64,000 bases of DNA, taken from contig NZ_OU957226.1 of the NCBI RefSeq assembly GCF_918731615.1, forward strand, positions 2,295,501 to 2,359,500, read 5' to 3'. Below the pieces are notes generated by a model. The model was not told the DNA's origin. It did no database searches and worked only from the letters and a program-made list of their open reading frames with translations. Of the stretch, positions 1 through 9,631 are shown in pieces (positions within the stretch are counted from its first letter, which is position 1; each line of letters starts with the position of its first letter). The stretch is from Flavobacterium sp. CECT 9288. Its GTDB lineage: Bacteria > Bacteroidota > Bacteroidia > Flavobacteriales > Flavobacteriaceae. Both the position numbers and the translations under genes were made by a program.

Positions 1-148
1 GTGAGTTGTAGTTCTTTGCCATAGTGCCTAGTGAAAATGCTATTGTCTGACCATTTTATCGTACTAATCGATCTGTAACATGCAATACAACCTAAATTTC
101 ATGCGGATCGTTTAATTACGTCCCCAAGTTCTAGTTGATAGTCATTCC
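1..148 (-). pseudogene. unidentified decayed coding remnant at the window edge
   Basis: Read on the minus strand, this stretch gives about 49 codons with a single internal stop and protein-like composition. It contains the pieces GDVIKRSA, then a stop, then NLGCIACYRS and IFTRHYGKELQL, and it runs off the window start. I do not recognise the family. It lies just downstream (minus direction) of a decayed nucleotidyltransferase start at 159-236, in an area that has clearly lost genes. It could equally be the interrupted front part of a gene whose rest lies outside the window. Confidence 0.3.
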
Positions 149-158
149 CATTTTTGAT

Positions 159-236
159 TTACGGCATATTGATTTTTGTATCTAAAATAACTTCGAAAAG
201 AATTAGATTTTGAGATTTTAAGTCTTTAATGGTCAT
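159..236 (-). pseudogene. N-terminal remnant of an RlaP-type nucleotidyltransferase (copy B)
   Basis: An ATG at 236 opens a 25-codon reading frame, MTIKDLKSQNLILFEVI and a short tail, then a stop. The opening matches the characteristic start of the RlaP / RNA-repair Pol-beta-like nucleotidyltransferases, which begin with a short helix and then LLFExISGSxxxGLxTPxSDxDIKG. The frame diverges exactly where the GS motif should come, so no catalytic site remains. It is the second of two such remnants; the other is at 1450-1590, and an intact DUF418 gene lies between them. Recognition rests on only about 17 residues. Confidence 0.5.
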
Positions 237-264
237 TGAATAGTTTGAAATATATTTAGGAACA

Positions 265-1431
265 TCATTTTTTTGTATCACTTAATTGTCTCCAAAGCCA
301 TTCTAAAGGTCCGTAAACATGATTTTTTAGCCACCAATAGCTAAATCCGATTTGAAGTACATAAATAGCGATTGCAAACAAAAAGTAAAAATAAAAAGGC
401 ATATGATGAAACAATCCTAAACCAACTCCCTGAAATACGAAAAAAGCAATTAAATTTTGAGTTAAGTAATTCGTAAAAGTCATTCTGCCTACCCATGAAA
501 ATGCTTTAAATGTTTTTTTAAATTTTTGATTTGTATAGAGCAATATAATTAACAAACTCGTAGAGAGCATGGTTGTTAAAACGATCCAATAATGAAATGA
601 GAAATACTTTAAATAAGGTAATTTATACATATTCGAAAGTATAAAAATTCCCCATAAAACGATAGTGATGCTTACTACTAAAAATAAGGATTTTTTTATT
701 TGACTTTTCCTTTCAAATAAAGTTTCCAAAATCTTACTCTTTTGAATCGCCAATCCCAATATCATACATATAAACATAATATAATGTACTGTTACAGAAT
801 AAGCCAAATTAAGAACTTCAGTATAAATTGAATTCAAAAGATTATATTTAAAAACCTCTAACAATTGGGTACTAAATCGTAAAGGTGCAATACCAGTTGT
901 CAACGTAGTGATATATGTCGTATCAACAGTATTTATGTATGCCGCTAGTAACGGCGCAAATAAAAATAACACACCAGCTATGTACAATAATGTTTTAGCG
1001 GAGAAATGAATAAAAAACAAAATAAGCAAGCCTAAAAAAGCATAGTCTCGTAAAATATCACCATCATAAAATAAACTGTTTACAAAAGCGAATACAAATA
1101 AAACCAGCATGCGGCGTGCCAGAAAAAAATAAGTTTGTTGCTGCTTTTTAGCATAAATGACTCCAAAACCAAAACCAAAAAGAGTAAAAAGCAATGTCCA
1201 TCCTTTAGCTGAAAAAAGTATGAATAACACTCCATTTATTACTGTTGCTACAATTCCATCTCCATGTATTGTCCATTCTGGGCTGTAAGCATAATATAAA
1301 TAATTTGAAATAACTACTATTAAAAGTGCCCAACCTCTGAGCATATCAATAATTTCGACTCTTTGTTCTTTTTGCATCATTGTTTTAAATTCTATGTAAC
1401 TTTTTACTTTGTAAATTGTATTTTGTTTCAC
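265..1431 (-). CDS. DUF418 family multi-pass membrane protein (YeiB-like)
   Basis: A 388-residue integral membrane protein. The N-terminus carries the family-typical RVEIIDMLRGWALLIVVISN segment, followed by some nine or ten hydrophobic helices. The C-terminal half ends with WVGRMTFTNYLTQNLIAFF and a YGPLEWLWRQL tail, the standard DUF418 signature. Family members are cytoplasmic-membrane proteins of unclear role, sometimes linked to transport or acyl transfer. Translation may start at 1431 or at the internal Met-Met near 1380, just before the conserved RVEIIDMLRG block. The gene is complete and sits alone between two decayed nucleotidyltransferase fragments, so it probably arrived or moved there during rearrangement. 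Confidence 0.85.
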   Translation of the reverse strand: MKQNTIYKVKSYIEFKTMMQKEQRVEIIDMLRGWALLIVVISNYLYYAYSPEWTIHGDGIVATVINGVLFILFSAKGWTLLFTLFGFGFGVIYAKKQQQTYFFLARRMLVLFVFAFVNSLFYDGDILRDYAFLGLLILFFIHFSAKTLLYIAGVLFLFAPLLAAYINTVDTTYITTLTTGIAPLRFSTQLLEVFKYNLLNSIYTEVLNLAYSVTVHYIMFICMILGLAIQKSKILETLFERKSQIKKSLFLVVSITIVLWGIFILSNMYKLPYLKYFSFHYWIVLTTMLSTSLLIILLYTNQKFKKTFKAFSWVGRMTFTNYLTQNLIAFFVFQGVGLGLFHHMPFYFYFLFAIAIYVLQIGFSYWWLKNHVYGPLEWLWRQLSDTKK

Positions 1432-1449
1432 CTCTTACTACCTATAATT

Positions 1450-1590
1450 TTACCCGTAAAACTCAATTCGCGGCAAATAATGCTCGCCTTTTATAGTGAT
1501 GTTAGAGCTTGGCGTATTTAGCCCAAAGGATTTACTACCTAAGATTAATTCGAAAAGGAGTAGGTTTTTGGTGTGTAGGCCTTAGATGGT
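1450..1590 (-). pseudogene. N-terminal remnant of an RlaP-type nucleotidyltransferase (copy A)
   Basis: The minus strand reads T-I-stop-GLHTKNLLLFELILGSKSFG, then LNTPSS, NITIKG and EHYLPRIEFYG followed by a stop. This is the Pol-beta nucleotidyltransferase core of the RlaP family (GSxxxGLxTPxSDxDIKG). The metal-binding D-x-D is degraded to N-I-T, the start codon is gone and two in-frame stops are present, so it is dead. RlaP-type proteins are known to travel with RtcB RNA ligases, and rtcB lies upstream in the same orientation at 6188-7573. I infer that an rtcB-rlaP gene order was split here by the large NTPase gene at 1613-5893. Confidence 0.75.
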
Positions 1591-1612
1591 GATTTAATAA
1601 ATGTTTTAAAAT

Positions 1613-4600
1613 TTAATATTTGTATTCAATAACTTCATTAAAAATTTGTAAATCTGAAATATCATTATCGGAATGGAATTTTTTGCGACCATCCCAATCC
1701 TTAAAGTTAACTTGCCTTTCTCCCCATATTGCCCAAACTAGTTTATAATTATTTTCGAAAAGAAATTTATCTAATAAATCTTTTCTTAAATAAACAAAAT
1801 GATGGTTGTTATTGTAATCTTTATGATACCTAATGTTTTGTGATGCTAAATTTTCACTTTCATCAAAAAGATTAAATGTTTGTGGTTTATCAATCAATTT
1901 TAAATAATTTGCTATTTCTCTTGCAACAATTGTTTCATGTCCAGCATCATTTAACACACTATGGTGTCCTTCCCAATTATATGACATTATTGGTAATAAT
2001 ACTTCGTATTCCTTTGAAGTTATTCTATCAATTTCGACAAACTTAGGAAATGAATGTTTGATTTCATTATCCTCAAAAAATACTTTATGATAATAACCTG
2101 GCTCACCTTTTTTAACTTTTACTTTTTTTCTGCTAATCTCAAATCTTAATTCGCATAAGTTTTCTACCGTTGAGTCGTCAACACTATATAATTCACCTGC
2201 AAAAGAATAATAATTAGTCCTAACTTCTGGTAAATTCATTCTCCCAAAATCTATCTTTTTAAGATGTTCTACAACTTCTTTGTAATCATCATTTTTTACC
2301 AGTAAACCTTTAATAAAATAAAAAACTTCTCTATTAATTTTTTTGTCTTCTTGAACTACAAAACCATCTAAACAAATCCAATTCCCATTGTTTTTTTTCA
2401 GATTTTCAATTTGCAAATATTCATTTACATCAGGTTTTCCCCCATCTCTATACCAGTCAATTAATGACAAGTTTCTATCTCCAAGGTAATCTTTCAGAAT
2501 AAACTTTTTGCTTTTTTGCTTTATTGGAAAAGTTGGATCAATATCTGCATCAGATAGTCGAAATCTTTCCCAGTCATTATCAAGTAAGTTCTTATCACTT
2601 TGCAATCCTGCAATCTCAAAATAAGCAATCCAAGAATACTTCTTCCCATATCTTTCGATATTTGGTTGCTCACTACGTGAACTGCGGTAGTTATCTTCTC
2701 TAATTCGATTATCCACTTTATCAAATTGTTCTTTATTCCAACCAAGATTAAAAACACGCCAATAAATTTGTCTGCGTACTTTTTTCTTCTGTGGAGGATT
2801 TGAATAAGAATGACCATTTTTAACTATTCTACCAATTGTATAATTACTGAAATCCATACTGATAGGTTCGGATGAAATGCCTTCTTCTTTTGAAGAATTG
2901 AATTCTTTAGGATTACGAATTCCTCCAAATTTATAAGGTGCTTTTGTGTTTTTAATTTCCTTAAGCGATAATGTTCCTTTTTTGTGTTTAATTCCAATTT
3001 CAATACATTTTGAAGCATAATCTCTGGCTAAAATGTGAGTAGTCGAAAATGGAGCATCTTTCTTAAAAATTAAGTCATATAATTTATTTACAATTAACGG
3101 AAAAACAATCTCTTGAAAATTAGTATCATTCAAATCATTGTGCTTTGCTAACACAACACCATATAACGATGCAAGAGTTCTTTCCCACACATACGGATCA
3201 TTTATAGATAATGAATATTCAACTAATTCAAGGAATTGATTTGGGCATTTTCTACCATAATAATATAGCGCTCGTGTTGATAAATCTCTTAATTCTCTAT
3301 TGGTTGAAGTAAGAAACCACATAATTTTTTTAGCAGCTAAATGAACTTTGTCCGTTTTTAAATCTTTCTTACTCTCACAAGCAATCTTAAAAGCGTCTAT
3401 GAAATCTTTATAACCTTTATCATAACTTCCATTATTCATTCTATTATATTCCGACCAACTTAAATCTCTATCGGAAACTTTCATATCAAAAAGTAAATCA
3501 GATAGTAAATGTATATTTAATGGATGCTGACTATCTAAATCAATATTTCCAAATAAGTTATAAATTAAATTATGTTTTTTGATGTTTTTGAAATTTTCGT
3601 AAATGATACTAATAACAAAATCTTTGTTTTTTATAATTGTACTTCTATTAACCTCAAAAACTGAATTTAAAATATATTCGTCAAGTATTTTATTTTCACC
3701 TATTTTATAGAAATCCAAGCCAAATCTTTTTATTGCTAAAACACAAAAACATCTTAAAATATCATTAAATAATGGATGAAATGTATCTCTAAGTAAAAGT
3801 TCATTTATAAATTTTTCTGAGAGCAATAACACTTTGATATCATCAACTGTCTTTATTTCATCAATTATCGTTTTAGCTATTAAATATCCACTTAATAAAT
3901 CGTATGTAAAAGTAATTACCTCAACATTGTTCCAATCTCTAAAAATTAGAAGATCTTCTTTTTCAAAAATCAACAACTGTTCTTGAGTAATGATATTATT
4001 AATCGCAAAGTCAAAATCTATTTCTCTACTACTATTATCCCATAAAAATTTAGAAATTTTTTCAAGAATATTTATTGAAAATTTCTTATTAAATTTCAAC
4101 TCATAATTTAATTTTAGAATAATATTTTGATTACATTTTATTAGATATTCATCAAAAACATCGAACAAATCTTCATTTTGAAAAGATACTGTTAGTCCTT
4201 TTTTTGTTTCGCAAAAAATTTTTAAATAAAGTGGCTCAGAAAAACTACTTAATGCTCCAGAATGATTTTCAAGTTTTATATTGTAATGCTTAAAATATTT
4301 ATCAATTGCTTCGTTTACATTATAGTGACTAAATCCATGAACTTGTATTTCTTTTGAATCATAGTACTCTGAATAATTAAAATAACCTTTAGAAAATAAC
4401 TCTCTTTTATAAGATGTTCTAAAAGTTGTTATTATTAGAATGTTTGGGAATTTTTTTCTTATTTCATTAATGAGTTCTTCTAAATTATCACCCCAAACGC
4501 TTTTCCAATATATTGCTTCATTTAATCCATCAATCAATAAAATTGCTTTTGTATTATTTACCCTTCCTGAAATATTTAAAACACTTAAAAAGTCACTAAA

Positions 4601-5893
4601 ACTCCAATCTGTTGGTAAATCTAGAATATCTCTTAATTGAACTTTTAATGGCAATTCCGTTTTTAAATTTTTACCAAAAATAAATATTGCTGGTTTTTTT
4701 CGTTCTAAATGTTCTTTAACAATATTTACTGCAATATGAGTTTTACCTTTTGAAGCATTACCAGATATATGAATTTCATTATTTTTCAAAGAACCAAGTT
4801 CTTCAAAAATCGTCAAATAATAATCATAATTACGGATCGTAAAATATGGACCAAGTAGTGTTTCTCTACATTCTTTGATTTTATTTTTTGCTTCTGTGGT
4901 TATTTCTAATTCTTCACTATCCCAGTGAATAGATTTTAGTTTTTCTACATTTTTATAGTCAATATATAATTCATAAAAATCTCTAAATCTATTTTTATAA
5001 TTGTCAATTTTCAAATCTAGTGCTGCCGATAATTTATGATTGTCTAATAATAAATAATCCTTGATTTCATTAATTAAATTTACACCGTCTTGAACTATTG
5101 TATCATAATTATTTGAAAATAAAAATTCTTTTATTTCATCATAGATTTCATTAAAATCATAATTGTTTTTATTGTTTTTTATGCTTTTTATATTCGCATC
5201 ATACTCTTTTAGAAAATGTTCAATACCAATATCACTCTCTTGTTTTTCAATTATAATAACTAACTCTTTTCCTCCAATATGTCTTGTAACAAAATCATCA
5301 ACATCCCCCTTTGTGTGCAGATTATCTAGATATTTTGTTTTAATAACATTTGAATTATATATCAAATCAAATTTTTCTTGAAACCAATTCTCATCTAAAA
5401 TTTTATCAGTAAAAAAGAATTTATGAATACTTGGATACTTTCTTGAATAGTGTAATAAAATGCTATCCCCCCAATGATCAATTTTGATGTCTGCATCATC
5501 TGGTAATACATTATTTCCTTTATGTACTAAACTTCCAATACCATCTAACCAATTTTTTTCATCATTTGTCATAGAGTTTTTGGAACATAAAACCCATTTC
5601 TTTAATCTAGAATTGTGTCTATTATAAGCAGTTTGTAATGATTTTTTAATTTGCTCTTTTCTACCACTTTCATCAAATCTTCCAAAAAATTTACATTGCC
5701 AACCCCATATATCACCATTCGGAAACTCTAAATAATATTCTACACCATCACCACCGCCACTATCATCAATCCGGACGAAAGTTCCCATTGATTGATACTC
5801 TTCAATACATATTTGAAAGCATAATTCCTCAAAACTTTTATTTTGTGTAGAATTATACGGTCTTAAATTTTCCCAATTTATCAAATCAATCAT
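1613..5893 (-). CDS. large STAND/NACHT-type P-loop NTPase with N-terminal Mrr-like nuclease domain; probable anti-phage defence protein
   Basis: A 1426-residue protein. Residues ~15-115 resemble an Mrr/PD-(D/E)XK nuclease: FEELCFQICIEE, then DSGGGDGVEYYLEF and WGWQCKFF, supplying the E, D and QxK positions. Residues ~375-500 form a P-loop NTPase with Walker A SGNASKGKTH (~378), Walker B AILLIDGLNEA (~451) and an IITTFRTS sensor-like strand (~490). The remaining ~900 residues look like a helical solenoid plus a C-terminal module with ERYGKKYSWIAYFEIAG (~1080). Nuclease-NTPase-solenoid is the layout of STAND defence proteins such as the Avs group, which recognise phage proteins and then activate the effector. 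It stands alone with no partner gene and lies between rtcB and a dead rlaP fragment, which suggests insertion. The defence role is inferred from architecture. Confidence 0.72.
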   Translation of the reverse strand: MIDLINWENLRPYNSTQNKSFEELCFQICIEEYQSMGTFVRIDDSGGGDGVEYYLEFPNGDIWGWQCKFFGRFDESGRKEQIKKSLQTAYNRHNSRLKKWVLCSKNSMTNDEKNWLDGIGSLVHKGNNVLPDDADIKIDHWGDSILLHYSRKYPSIHKFFFTDKILDENWFQEKFDLIYNSNVIKTKYLDNLHTKGDVDDFVTRHIGGKELVIIIEKQESDIGIEHFLKEYDANIKSIKNNKNNYDFNEIYDEIKEFLFSNNYDTIVQDGVNLINEIKDYLLLDNHKLSAALDLKIDNYKNRFRDFYELYIDYKNVEKLKSIHWDSEELEITTEAKNKIKECRETLLGPYFTIRNYDYYLTIFEELGSLKNNEIHISGNASKGKTHIAVNIVKEHLERKKPAIFIFGKNLKTELPLKVQLRDILDLPTDWSFSDFLSVLNISGRVNNTKAILLIDGLNEAIYWKSVWGDNLEELINEIRKKFPNILIITTFRTSYKRELFSKGYFNYSEYYDSKEIQVHGFSHYNVNEAIDKYFKHYNIKLENHSGALSSFSEPLYLKIFCETKKGLTVSFQNEDLFDVFDEYLIKCNQNIILKLNYELKFNKKFSINILEKISKFLWDNSSREIDFDFAINNIITQEQLLIFEKEDLLIFRDWNNVEVITFTYDLLSGYLIAKTIIDEIKTVDDIKVLLLSEKFINELLLRDTFHPLFNDILRCFCVLAIKRFGLDFYKIGENKILDEYILNSVFEVNRSTIIKNKDFVISIIYENFKNIKKHNLIYNLFGNIDLDSQHPLNIHLLSDLLFDMKVSDRDLSWSEYNRMNNGSYDKGYKDFIDAFKIACESKKDLKTDKVHLAAKKIMWFLTSTNRELRDLSTRALYYYGRKCPNQFLELVEYSLSINDPYVWERTLASLYGVVLAKHNDLNDTNFQEIVFPLIVNKLYDLIFKKDAPFSTTHILARDYASKCIEIGIKHKKGTLSLKEIKNTKAPYKFGGIRNPKEFNSSKEEGISSEPISMDFSNYTIGRIVKNGHSYSNPPQKKKVRRQIYWRVFNLGWNKEQFDKVDNRIREDNYRSSRSEQPNIERYGKKYSWIAYFEIAGLQSDKNLLDNDWERFRLSDADIDPTFPIKQKSKKFILKDYLGDRNLSLIDWYRDGGKPDVNEYLQIENLKKNNGNWICLDGFVVQEDKKINREVFYFIKGLLVKNDDYKEVVEHLKKIDFGRMNLPEVRTNYYSFAGELYSVDDSTVENLCELRFEISRKKVKVKKGEPGYYHKVFFEDNEIKHSFPKFVEIDRITSKEYEVLLPIMSYNWEGHHSVLNDAGHETIVAREIANYLKLIDKPQTFNLFDESENLASQNIRYHKDYNNNHHFVYLRKDLLDKFLFENNYKLVWAIWGERQVNFKDWDGRKKFHSDNDISDLQIFNEVIEYKY

Positions 5894-6064
5894 ATAACAT
5901 AATAAAGTTAATTTTATCTAAAATATTCATAAATAAACCCTATCAACCTAATCCGTCCTCTTCTTCCCTCCCCAAAACCACCCACATTCTCACGATTAAT
6001 TAAGAACAATTCTCTCCTGTTTTATTTTACATAAGGTATTTCTCAAAAATAATAAAAACAAACT

Positions 6065-6095
6065 ACAAAAACAGGGTATAACTACCTGTTTTTGT
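6065..6095 (-). terminator. rho-independent terminator after rtcB
   Basis: A perfect 11-bp inverted repeat (6065-6075 with 6085-6095, core ACAAAAACAGG) has a 9-nt loop. On the minus strand it is followed by GTTTGTTTTTATT. It lies about 100 bp past the rtcB stop and separates rtcB from the NTPase gene. Confidence 0.6.
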
Positions 6096-6144
6096 AATTA
6101 AAATAACCCAAACTGTTTTCTCAATTTAAACTACAAAGTCTTAC

Positions 6145-6172
6145 GGGTTGCTTAGGGAGGTTTTGAACCTCC
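6145..6172 (-). other. tRNA 3'-end-like fragment (T-arm plus acceptor strand)
   Basis: The minus strand reads GGAGG-TTCAAAA-CCTCC, a 5-bp stem closing a 7-nt loop that fits the tRNA T-loop consensus TTCRANN. It is followed by CTAAGCA, A and CCC, the spacing of an acceptor strand, discriminator base and near-CCA end. No matching 5' acceptor (TGCTTAG) occurs at tRNA distance, because the rtcB coding end is there, so this is not a functional tRNA gene. It could be an attachment-site remnant, a tRNA-mimic near the RNA ligase gene, or chance. Confidence 0.35.
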
Positions 6173-6187
6173 ATCGTTTTGGGTTTG

Positions 6188-7594
<1,407 letters not shown>

Positions 7595-7613
7595 TCAACA
7601 AATATTCAAAACC

Positions 7614-7638
7614 TACTACGCAGTTATTTTGCGTAGTA
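7614..7638. promoter_or_regulatory. palindromic operator between rtcB and the HD gene
   Basis: A perfect 9-bp inverted repeat, TACTACGCA - 7 nt - TGCGTAGTA, lies in the 102-bp divergent spacer. It overlaps the -33 element of the HD-gene promoter and lies about 40-60 bp upstream of the rtcB start. The natural candidate ligand is the WYL regulator encoded at 8432. The palindrome is seen directly; the binding protein is inferred. Confidence 0.6.
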
Positions 7639-7658
7639 CAAAAAGATTTGTATTTTTG
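7628..7658 (+). promoter_or_regulatory. Bacteroidota-type promoter for the HD gene
   Basis: TTTG (7628-7631), 19 nt, then TATTTTTG (7651-7658) fits the flavobacterial -33/-7 consensus TTTG-N19-TAnnTTTG. It lies 18 bp before the ATG at 7676. Its -33 part is inside the palindromic operator, so a protein bound there would be expected to affect transcription. Confidence 0.65.
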
Positions 7659-7675
7659 ATTCAAACTCAGCGCAA

Positions 7676-8287
7676 ATGCTTCAAAATAAATATACTGCTT
7701 TACTGCTCCAGATTGGTTTTAATGAAAATGCAATCCTGATTAATTGGCTTGATTTAGTAAAAGCCTATGCTGCTAAAGGGAGACATTATCATAATTTAAA
7801 TCATCTGGAAGAAATGATTGTTTTATTTGACCGCTATAAAGAGGCGTTGCAATTTCCTAATGAAGTTTTGTACGCTATTTTTTACCACGATATTATTTAT
7901 AAAGTGACCCGGAAAGACAACGAGTTAAAAAGTGCTGAACTTGCTTTGTCTATTTTGCCTGAAAATGCCACACTAGATAAACAATTGGTTTTTGACATGA
8001 TTTGCGCTACTCAACTGCATCAACAAAACGACATAGAAGACATCAACTGGTTGATTGATTTTGATTTGAAAATACTGGCTAAAGACTGGAACAATTACAC
8101 CATTTATTGTGATCAAATTAGGAAAGAGTATAAAATTTATCCCACTCTCTTATACCAACCTGGTAGAAAGAAAGCATTGGAGCATTTTCTTGAAAACGAA
8201 TTTATTTTTCAAACCGTAGAATTTAGAACAACATACGAAGCGCAAGCGAGAGAAAATATACAACGCGAAATAGAATTATTAAGCTGA
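7676..8287 (+). CDS. predicted metal-dependent HD-superfamily phosphohydrolase
   Basis: A 203-residue soluble protein of the COG4339-type HD family. The metal-binding His/Asp pattern is visible as GRHYHNLNHLEEM (~40), YAIFYHDIIYK (~67-76, the HD pair) and LIDFDLKIL (~125). Related proteins are annotated as predicted phosphohydrolases; the substrate is unknown. It is divergent from rtcB, shares the operator region with it, and is followed by a WYL regulator. It may therefore process RNA ends or nucleotides in the same RNA-repair response, which is inference from context. Confidence 0.8.
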   Translation: MLQNKYTALLLQIGFNENAILINWLDLVKAYAAKGRHYHNLNHLEEMIVLFDRYKEALQFPNEVLYAIFYHDIIYKVTRKDNELKSAELALSILPENATLDKQLVFDMICATQLHQQNDIEDINWLIDFDLKILAKDWNNYTIYCDQIRKEYKIYPTLLYQPGRKKALEHFLENEFIFQTVEFRTTYEAQARENIQREIELLS

Positions 8288-8304
8288 AATTGAAAATAGT
8301 GTTG

Positions 8305-8416
8305 CTTTGCGTGAGGGGTAGTAGCGAAAATCCTTTTAGGGCTGTAGCGGTAGCGGAAGTTCTAAAAGATTGCAGCGCATGACCCGACCCGTAGTTTTTA
8401 CGGAGGGACACGCCCC
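8305..8416. repeat. structured intergenic element of flavobacterial type
   Basis: The 145-bp spacer between the HD and WYL genes holds an element with complementary ends (GCGTG at 8309, CACGC at 8409). Internal segments include GTAGCG, CCTTTTAGGG, GACCCGACCC and the small hairpin CCGTAGTTTTTACGG. From memory, very similar GCGTGAGGG...CCCGACCC...ACACGCCC elements recur between genes in Flavobacterium chromosomes. Only one copy is in this window, so repetitiveness cannot be shown here. Confidence 0.5.
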
Positions 8417-8431
8417 AAAAAAAAAGAAAAT

Positions 8432-9445
8432 ATGTCACAAAATAAAAATGCGCTTATCCGGTATAAAACGATTGATAAGTGTTTGCAAAATAAATACCGT
8501 ACTTGGACGCTAGAGGACTTGATTGCGGCTTGTTCTGAGGCTTTGTTTGAGTACGAAGGAAGGGAAAATGCGGTAAGCAAGAGAACGGTTCAAATGGATA
8601 TTCAGTTGATGCGTAGCGAAAAACTGGGCTACAATGCCCCCATTGTGGTGTATGACAAAAAGTATTATACGTACGAAGACGAGGAATTTACGATTACGAA
8701 TATTCCGCTGACGGAAACGGATATTAATGTACTCACAGAAACGGTTTCAATGCTGAAACAGTTTAAAGACTTTTCTTTGTTTAATGATGTGTCTGATATT
8801 TTGCAACGTTTAGAGGATAAGATCTATGCCGAAAAGTCTCAAACACAACCGGTGATTTACTTAGACAAAAACGAAAAACTGAAAGGCTTACCATTTTTAG
8901 AGGAAATTTACCAAGCCATTATTAAAAAAACAGTTTTGGTAATTACGTACAAGTCATTCAAATCGCAGGAGGAAACGGTATTTCATTTTCATGGATTTAT
9001 ATTAAAAGAGTTTAACAACAGATGGTTCTTGATAGGAAGAAGAAAGAAAAACCAGCCCATAACTAATTTGGCACTGGATAGAATCATTGCTATTGATTAT
9101 GATTTTAATATGCCTCATTTAGAGGAAAATTTTAATGCGGACCTGTATTACAAAAATGTGGTGGGAGTGACTGTGAATACGGGCTTACGTCCGCATCGAT
9201 TTGAACTCTGGATTGACGCTATTAATGCTCCTTATGTACTTACTAAACCCTTGCATAATTCACAACGGTTGATTAAGCAAAATGAAGATGGGAGCATTGT
9301 TATTCACTTATTTGTGATTCCAAATTATGAATTAGCACGTATTTTTCTAGGTTTTGGCAGTGGTCTTGAGGTGATACGACCCGACTATTTCCGCAATCAA
9401 ATGAAAAGTGTTATCCAAAAGTCTCTGGCGCGTTATGCGGAATAA
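8432..9445 (+). CDS. WYL-domain transcriptional regulator
   Basis: A 337-residue regulator. Residues ~1-75 form a winged-helix DNA-binding domain (ENAVSKRTVQMDIQLMRSEK resembles the recognition-helix region of DeoR/HTH_11-like domains). Residues ~140-235 are the WYL ligand-sensing domain, with NNRWFLIGRRKK matching the family's W-[FY]-L core. The C-terminal ~80 residues match the WCX extension. WYL proteins commonly sense nucleic acids or nucleotides and control repair or defence loci. Here the likely target is the rtcB/HD divergent promoter and its palindrome at 7614-7638. It follows the HD gene by 145 bp, separated by a structured repeat, so it may have its own promoter. Confidence 0.88.
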   Translation: MSQNKNALIRYKTIDKCLQNKYRTWTLEDLIAACSEALFEYEGRENAVSKRTVQMDIQLMRSEKLGYNAPIVVYDKKYYTYEDEEFTITNIPLTETDINVLTETVSMLKQFKDFSLFNDVSDILQRLEDKIYAEKSQTQPVIYLDKNEKLKGLPFLEEIYQAIIKKTVLVITYKSFKSQEETVFHFHGFILKEFNNRWFLIGRRKKNQPITNLALDRIIAIDYDFNMPHLEENFNADLYYKNVVGVTVNTGLRPHRFELWIDAINAPYVLTKPLHNSQRLIKQNEDGSIVIHLFVIPNYELARIFLGFGSGLEVIRPDYFRNQMKSVIQKSLARYAE

Positions 9446-9604
9446 TTGATTTGACCTCATGAATAAGGTGTCTTCAACATTTTTCTGTAACCTGATGTTA
9501 TTGTTTTAAGGTGCAAGAATTAGGCGTTGCAATTTTGAAAAAGATAATATGAAGCACCAAGAAAATATTAACGTTTGTCATTTCGTTAATTTGTCTTGAT
9601 GCGT

Positions 9605-9612
9605 TACTTTTG
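9605..9612 (+). promoter_or_regulatory. -7 promoter element TACTTTTG
   Basis: TACTTTTG fits TAnnTTTG. A weak -33 candidate (TTTC, 9581-9584) lies 20 nt upstream. The box lies inside the longest possible reading frame of the following gene, so translation must begin downstream of it; TTG at 9632 is the first sensible start. Confidence 0.5.
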
Positions 9613-9631
9613 CAGCGTCAAAACAACCACT

